NCBI RefSeq assembly: GCF_000720175.1
Contig: NZ_JOIX01000024.1
Span: forward strand, 34,197-98,196
Length of the DNA stretch: 64,000 nucleotides
Reading direction: 5' to 3'
From: Streptomyces sp. NRRL S-337
Lineage (GTDB): Bacteria > Actinomycetota > Actinomycetes > Streptomycetales > Streptomycetaceae
Shown here: in pieces, positions 59,945 through 64,000 of the stretch
How the letters are laid out: every line of letters starts with the position of its first letter
Position numbering within the stretch: position 1 is the stretch's first letter
The notes under the pieces: model-generated
The model's database searches: none
What the model was told of the DNA's origin: nothing
The model's input: the letters and a program-made list of their open reading frames with translations, nothing else
Position numbers and translations under genes: made by a program

Positions 59945-61264
59945 TCAGTGGCCGATGGTGCGTGCGATGTCCAGGGTGAGCCGCTGCCACGGGTCGCGGG
60001 GGTCGCGTCCGGTGAGGTCCCCGATGCGGCGCAGGCGGTAGCGCAACGACTGCGGGTGGAGGCCCAGCCTGCGGGCGGCGGCATTCGCGGAGCCGGTGTC
60101 GAGGTAGGCGGTGAGCGCGTCCAGGAGGTGCCGCCGCCCGGGATGCAGAAGCGGACCGAGCACCAACCGGGCGATCTGGTCGGGCGTGGTGGCGGGGCGG
60201 CCGGCGAGCAGCGCGAGGACCTGGGCGTCCCCGTCGGTGAGGAGGCGTGAGGGGTGGTGGGCGTGCGCGGGGGCGGTGTCCAGGGCATCGTCCGCGAGGC
60301 GGTGGGCCACGGCGATCCGCTCCAGGCTCTCCCCGGAGATCGCGCAGCCGCGCAGCGCCCGCGCACGCAGCGCCGCGGGCACGGCCCCTTCGACGCCGGC
60401 CGGGAGCAGCAGGACGAGGCGGGACCCCCGTACCGTCGCCAGCGCGGTGACGCCGGACGGCCCCGGGCCCCCGTGACCGGTCAGGGCCGCGAGCAGCTCG
60501 TCCGCCAGCTTCTCCGGGATGGCCGGCCCGGTGTCCGCGCCGGCCGGTGACAGCGGCGTGGCCCGGGACGGCCGGCCGGGCCGGCCGGGTTCAATCGGTT
60601 CAGCCGGTTCAACTGATTCAACCGGTGCGACTGATTCGGCCGGTTCAACCGGTTCGATCAATTCAGTCGGCCCCGCCGGTCCAGCCGGTTCGGCCACCAG
60701 CAGACAGTAGGGATCCGGGAGGTGGACGCCCAGACGGTTGGCGCGGCCGGTCAGGGCGCCGATGGAGGCGTGCCGCCCGGCGATCAGGTCGTCGAGGAGC
60801 AGCCGCAGCGCCCGGTCGCGGTCCCCCGTGAGGTCCTCGTTCGCGGCCGCGTAGGTCCCCGCCATCTCTTCGGCCAGGGTGTCCAGCGCGGTCAGCAGCA
60901 TCCGGGTGAGGGCGAAGGCGTCCTCGGCGGTGGGCCGGGGCGTGCAGAGGGCGATCTCGTCCGCGATGACGGTCGCCGCGACCCGGTAGGCCCGCAGGAC
61001 GGCCTGTACGGGGCGGCCGTCGGCGGCCCGGGCCGCCGCGATGCCGCGGAACCTGCGCAGATCGGCCGCCGCCAGCACGCCGTCCGTTGCCCACAGGTGC
61101 AGCAGCCGCTCCAGCGCCCAGCCGGCGATCGCCCGCACCTCCGGCAGCCGGCGGTCGTCGAGCGCCGCGTACGCCGGGACCTGCGCGTGCACCGCGTCCA
61201 CGATGGCGTCGACGACCCGGGGCGTGGCGGTCAGCTCCTGCCGGATCCGCTCGCGGTCGTTCAT
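59945..61264 (-). CDS. PucR/CdaR-type transcriptional regulator
   Basis: 439 residues from the ATG at 61264. The C-terminal PucR helix-turn-helix is LLDALTAYLDTGSANAAARR then LGLHPQSLRYRLRRIGDLTG. The N-terminal domain is helical (RsbRD-like, AIAGWALERLLHLWATDGVL). Between them, residues about 190-235 are a Pro/Glu/Ser/Val repeat encoded by a degenerate GGTTCAACC-type DNA repeat (60590-60700). No SD precedes the start. Divergent from the hydroxy-acid genes, which it likely controls (inference). Confidence 0.88.
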   Translation of the reverse strand: MNDRERIRQELTATPRVVDAIVDAVHAQVPAYAALDDRRLPEVRAIAGWALERLLHLWATDGVLAAADLRRFRGIAAARAADGRPVQAVLRAYRVAATVIADEIALCTPRPTAEDAFALTRMLLTALDTLAEEMAGTYAAANEDLTGDRDRALRLLLDDLIAGRHASIGALTGRANRLGVHLPDPYCLLVAEPAGPAGPTELIEPVEPAESVAPVESVEPAEPIEPGRPGRPSRATPLSPAGADTGPAIPEKLADELLAALTGHGGPGPSGVTALATVRGSRLVLLLPAGVEGAVPAALRARALRGCAISGESLERIAVAHRLADDALDTAPAHAHHPSRLLTDGDAQVLALLAGRPATTPDQIARLVLGPLLHPGRRHLLDALTAYLDTGSANAAARRLGLHPQSLRYRLRRIGDLTGRDPRDPWQRLTLDIARTIGH

Positions 61265-61439
61265 CACAGGGTGATAGTCGCAGCGGAAGAATGTGCGCAC
61301 CACCGTGGACGGATCTTGTCACTGTCGCCAGGATCGCGGGGACGGCCCGACGGACCCGCGGTCGCGTCCCAGGCGCGGTCGCCTCCGATCCGTGGGCCCC
61401 AGGGAGACGCGAGAAGCGCACGAGAGGCGGGACGGCCGG

Positions 61440-62609
61440 ATGGCGAAGCACTGGGCGGACTTCCAGTACGAGATCTATCTCCACGGCATGACGGGCGCGG
61501 TACCCCGGCTGCCGACCGATCTGACCCGGCTGGAGGAGCTCGCCGAAAACCGCCTGGGCCCCGGCCCGGTCGGCTACGTGGCGGGCAGTGCGGGCAGCGG
61601 CAGCACCGCGGCCGCCAACCGGGCCGCCCTCGACCGCCGGCGGATCGTCCCGCGGATGCTCCGCGACGTGCACGAACGCGACCTGTCCGTCGAGCTGTTG
61701 GGCCGCCGGCTGCCGGCGCCGATGGCGCTCGCCCCGGTCGGGGTGCTGTCGATCCTGCATCCGGACGCCGAGCCCGCCGCCGCCCGTGCCGCCGCGGCGC
61801 ACGGCGTCCCGTACATCCTCTCGTCCGCCTCCAGCACCCCGATGGAGCAGGTCGCCGAGGCGATGGGCGACGGGGAACGGTGGTTCCAGCTGTACTGGGC
61901 GAAGGACCGCGAGGTCACCAGGAGCTTCCTGCAACGGGCGAAAGCGGCGGGGTTCACCGCGCTGTTCGTCACCCTCGACACCCCGCTCCTCGCCTGGCGG
62001 CCGCGCGACCTCGACCAGGCGTACCTGCCGTTCCTGCACGGGGTGGGCACCGCCAACTACTTCTCCGACCCCGCGTTCCGGGCCGGGCTCGCCAAGCCGG
62101 TCCACGAGGACCCGAACGCGGCCGTGATGCACTTCGTCGGGATGTTCGCCGACCCCGCCAAGACCTGGCCCGACCTGGCGTTCCTGCGGGAGAACTGGGA
62201 CGGCCCGATCGTGCTCAAGGGCATCCTGCACCCGGACGACGCGCTGCGGGCGGCCGAGGCCGGCGTGGACGGCGTGGTCGTCTCGAACCACGGCGGCCGC
62301 CAGGTGGCGGGCTCGGTCGCCGCCGCGGACGCGTTGCCCCGCGTCGTCGAGGCGGCCGGCGACCGGCTCACCGTGCTCTTCGACAGCGGTATCCGCACCG
62401 GCGACGACATCGTCAAGGCGCTGGCGCTCGGCGCGGAATCGGTGCTGGTCGGGCGCCCGTACGCCTACGGTCTCGGCCTCGACGGCCAGGCCGGCGTCGA
62501 GCACGTGATCCGCTGTCTGCTCGCCGAGTTCGACCTCACCCTCGCGCTGTCCGGGCACGCCCGCCCCGGCACGCTGACCGCCGACGACCTCACCACGGCG
62601 TCCGCGTAG
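61440..62609 (+). CDS. Lactate 2-monooxygenase-like FMN alpha-hydroxy-acid oxidase
   Basis: 389 residues. It shares the lactate monooxygenase layout: DFQYEIYLHGMTGAVPRLP, YVAGSAGSGSTAAANRAAL, PRMLRDVHERDLSVELLG, APMALAPVGVL, WRPRDLDQAYLPFL, VLKGILHPDDALRAAEAGVD and the catalytic SNHGGRQ with FDSGIRTGDDIVKALALGA. It would oxidise L-lactate (or another 2-hydroxy acid) with O2 to acetate and CO2, or to the keto acid. The following gene is a D-2-hydroxyacid dehydrogenase. Confidence 0.9.
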   Translation: MAKHWADFQYEIYLHGMTGAVPRLPTDLTRLEELAENRLGPGPVGYVAGSAGSGSTAAANRAALDRRRIVPRMLRDVHERDLSVELLGRRLPAPMALAPVGVLSILHPDAEPAAARAAAAHGVPYILSSASSTPMEQVAEAMGDGERWFQLYWAKDREVTRSFLQRAKAAGFTALFVTLDTPLLAWRPRDLDQAYLPFLHGVGTANYFSDPAFRAGLAKPVHEDPNAAVMHFVGMFADPAKTWPDLAFLRENWDGPIVLKGILHPDDALRAAEAGVDGVVVSNHGGRQVAGSVAAADALPRVVEAAGDRLTVLFDSGIRTGDDIVKALALGAESVLVGRPYAYGLGLDGQAGVEHVIRCLLAEFDLTLALSGHARPGTLTADDLTTASA

Positions 62610-62757
62610 CCGCCGCGTCCGCGTAACCGCCACGTCCACGCATCCGTCGCGTTCGGCGTCCCCCACCGACGTCACCGCCACGCCTCCCGCATGACCGCCG
62701 AATGACCACCGAATGACCACCGCGGCGCACACCGCGCCCGACACCGAGAGGCCCGCC

Positions 62758-63726
62758 ATGAAGAACGTCCTCGCCGTCATCTCCCCGCACGTCGGCGGGC
62801 GCGCCGCCGGCGCCGCGCTGGCCGGCGTCTTTCCCGGTCAGGCCCGGGTCACCGTCGTCGAGAGCACCGACGAGGACCCGGCGGCGCTGGCCGCGGCGCA
62901 CGTCATCATCACCGGCCTCGGCCCCGTGACCGCCGAACACCTCGCCGCCGCACCGGAGTTGGAGCTGGTCCAGTGCGCCAGCCACGGCTTCGACTACGTC
63001 GATCTGGACGCCGCGCGCGAGAGGCGCGTCGCGGTCTGCAACATCGGTTCCAGCGGCGCCGAGAAGCAGAACGTGGCCGAGCAGACCTTCGCCCTGATGC
63101 TCGCGCTCGCCAAGCAGCTGGTCCCCGCCCATAAGGCGCTGACCGAGGCGGACTGGGCACTGCCGCGTCTGCAGCAGTCGATCACCGAGCTGTCCGGGAA
63201 GACCCTCGGCATCATCGGCCTGGGCCACATCGGCGCGGAGGTGGCGCGGCGCGCCGTCGCGTTCGACATGAGCATCGTCTACGCCGGGCCGCGGCCGGTC
63301 GACCCGGAAACCGCGGCCCGGCTCGGCGGGGCCCGCCATGTGGACCTGGACGAGCTGCTCCGCACGTCGGACTACGTGAGCCTGCACGCCCCGCTCACCG
63401 AGGCGACCCGGCACCTCCTGGACGCCGAGCGGCTGGCCCTGCTCAAGCCGACCGCCTTCGTCATCAACACCGCACGCGGTGCCCTGATCGACCAGGACGC
63501 GCTCGCGGACGCGCTGGCCGCCGGGACCCTCGCCGGCGCCGGCATCGACGTCTTCGACCCCGAACCGCCCACCGCGGCCCTCCGCCTCCTCAAGGCCCCG
63601 AACGTCGTCCTCTCCCCCCACGTAGCGGGCGTCACCCGCGAAACCCTGGTCCGCATCGCCCTGGCGGCCGTCCAAAACGTCCTCACCCATTTGGAGGGCA
63701 ACACCTTGCGGGACGTGGTCGGCTAA
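62758..63726 (+). CDS. D-isomer-specific 2-hydroxyacid dehydrogenase
   Basis: 322 residues from the ATG at 62758 with AGAGG; the ATG at 62713 lies in a repetitive ATGACCACC stretch. NAD motif GIIGLGHIGAEVARRAVAFD; catalytic Arg in NTARGAL, Glu in DVFDPEPP and His in SPHVAG. It reduces a 2-keto acid to the D-hydroxy acid or the reverse. Together with the oxidase it links both enantiomers of a hydroxy acid to the keto acid (inference). Confidence 0.92.
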   Translation: MKNVLAVISPHVGGRAAGAALAGVFPGQARVTVVESTDEDPAALAAAHVIITGLGPVTAEHLAAAPELELVQCASHGFDYVDLDAARERRVAVCNIGSSGAEKQNVAEQTFALMLALAKQLVPAHKALTEADWALPRLQQSITELSGKTLGIIGLGHIGAEVARRAVAFDMSIVYAGPRPVDPETAARLGGARHVDLDELLRTSDYVSLHAPLTEATRHLLDAERLALLKPTAFVINTARGALIDQDALADALAAGTLAGAGIDVFDPEPPTAALRLLKAPNVVLSPHVAGVTRETLVRIALAAVQNVLTHLEGNTLRDVVG

Positions 63727-63750
63727 ATCCGTTCCGCTGGACTTGGCTTC

Positions 63751-63925
63751 CCTCCCACGTACCTGGCTGTCCCGCCGCGGGGCTTGCCGTTGTGCGCTTT
63801 GCGGCGCCTCCCACGTACCCGTCTCTCCCGCCGTCGGGGTTGCTCGCGGTTGCGCTTTGCGGCGCCCCGCACGTACTTGGCCGTCCCGCCGCGGTTGTTG
63901 TTCGCCGTTGCGCCTGCGGCGGGCT
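63751..63925. repeat. Imperfect 57-bp tandem repeats
   Basis: CCTCCCACGTAC starts copies at 63751 and 63807, and a diverged copy (CCCGCACGTAC) at about 63865. Each copy contains CCCGCCG(C/T)(C)GG and GCGCTTTGCGGCG-type blocks. No protein-coding frame was seen in this 274-bp end region. Confidence 0.75.
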
Positions 63926-63962
63926 GGGTGGGTGTTGGGTGCGGTGACGGGCCTGCGGGGCC

Positions 63963-64000
63963 GGTGTTTGGGACTGCTGTCGCTTTACGTCCCAAACACC
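63963..64000 (+). terminator. Terminator hairpin at the window end
   Basis: GGTGTTTGGGAC (63963-63974) pairs perfectly with GTCCCAAACACC (63989-64000) around TGCTGTCGCTTTAC. Confidence 0.85.

Noticed and set aside
59627..60041. Small plus-strand ORFs in the AT-richer region
   Set aside because: Poor codon bias and overlap with the PucR gene end; no family features.
1..64000. tRNA or rRNA genes, phage att sites, intact insertion sequences
   Set aside because: No cloverleaf with CCA-type 3' end, no rRNA motifs, no transposase motif or terminal repeats were found by eye.

Overview
The window is very GC-rich (most genes have G or C at nearly every third codon position), gene-dense, and full of GTG starts, 4-bp stop/start overlaps and families typical of filamentous actinobacteria: NsrR with the [4Fe-4S] ligand set, DUF5709, DUF6214, DUF6479, a strictosidine-synthase-like protein, a DasR-type site and FG-GAP exoproteins. 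It is almost certainly a Streptomyces or close-relative chromosome. The many regulator/enzyme pairs, decayed genes and lack of ribosomal or translation operons suggest a non-core (arm-like) region; that placement is inference. No rRNA, tRNA, CRISPR array, phage or intact insertion sequence was seen.

Layout. 0-12 kb: start of a GlxA-type regulator, a quinone-oxidoreductase-like enzyme, a winged-helix regulator with a secreted/membrane alpha/beta hydrolase, a DoxX-like protein, a ClC chloride channel and an SDR (the last three near two copies of one 15-bp palindrome), then an FAD monooxygenase with its TetR regulator and operator, an HxlR fragment and an FG-GAP exoprotein. 12-15 kb: nitric-oxide module (flavohaemoglobin, a membrane protein, NsrR, a cupin, DUF779). 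15-20.6 kb: an unrecognised protein, a chitin/cellulose-type LPMO with a DasR-like site, and a LacI / nucleoside hydrolase / MFS operon.

20.7-35.5 kb looks like a stress and anaerobiosis island: a baeRF2 (Vms1-like) protein, DUF2795, DUF5709, a cysteine hydrolase, a stand-alone LigD phosphoesterase with a complete active site, a three-gene formate dehydrogenase followed by NDH-2, a decayed Ku gene with two internal deletions, DUF6479, a HAD phosphatase, a small iron-permease-family protein, a three-gene membrane/SSL operon and an Asp23 protein. The intact LigD-PE near a broken Ku points to a dismantled end-joining locus.

35.5-48 kb: a secreted phosphoesterase, EfeB and EfeO without the EfeU permease, an XRE/SDR pair around a clear operator, a broken Gfo/Idh/MocA gene beside an 8-bp tandem repeat, a TetR gene, DUF6214, an FprA-type ferredoxin reductase, and an ArsR / old-yellow-enzyme pair. 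48-59.5 kb: a BNR-repeat protein behind a strong 5' hairpin, uracil-DNA glycosylase, a scramblase-like protein, an N-acetylglucosamine-kinase-like protein, a CbiX-like protein without its metal-binding His, a 20-bp minisatellite, an NTF2-like protein, a lactonase-fold protein, a FUSC transporter, an Lrp/AsnC regulator, a HAD phosphatase and an orphan sugar-binding lipoprotein. 59.9-64 kb: a PucR-type regulator divergent from a lactate-2-monooxygenase-like enzyme and a D-2-hydroxyacid dehydrogenase, followed by imperfect 57-bp repeats and a terminator.

The most unusual signals are the Ku remnant with an inverted copy of its own start region, the intact stand-alone LigD-PE, the shared ATTGCACT(G/T)TGCAAT palindrome, and the 15-bp inverted repeat abutting the ribosome-binding site of the BNR gene. 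None has been checked against a database.
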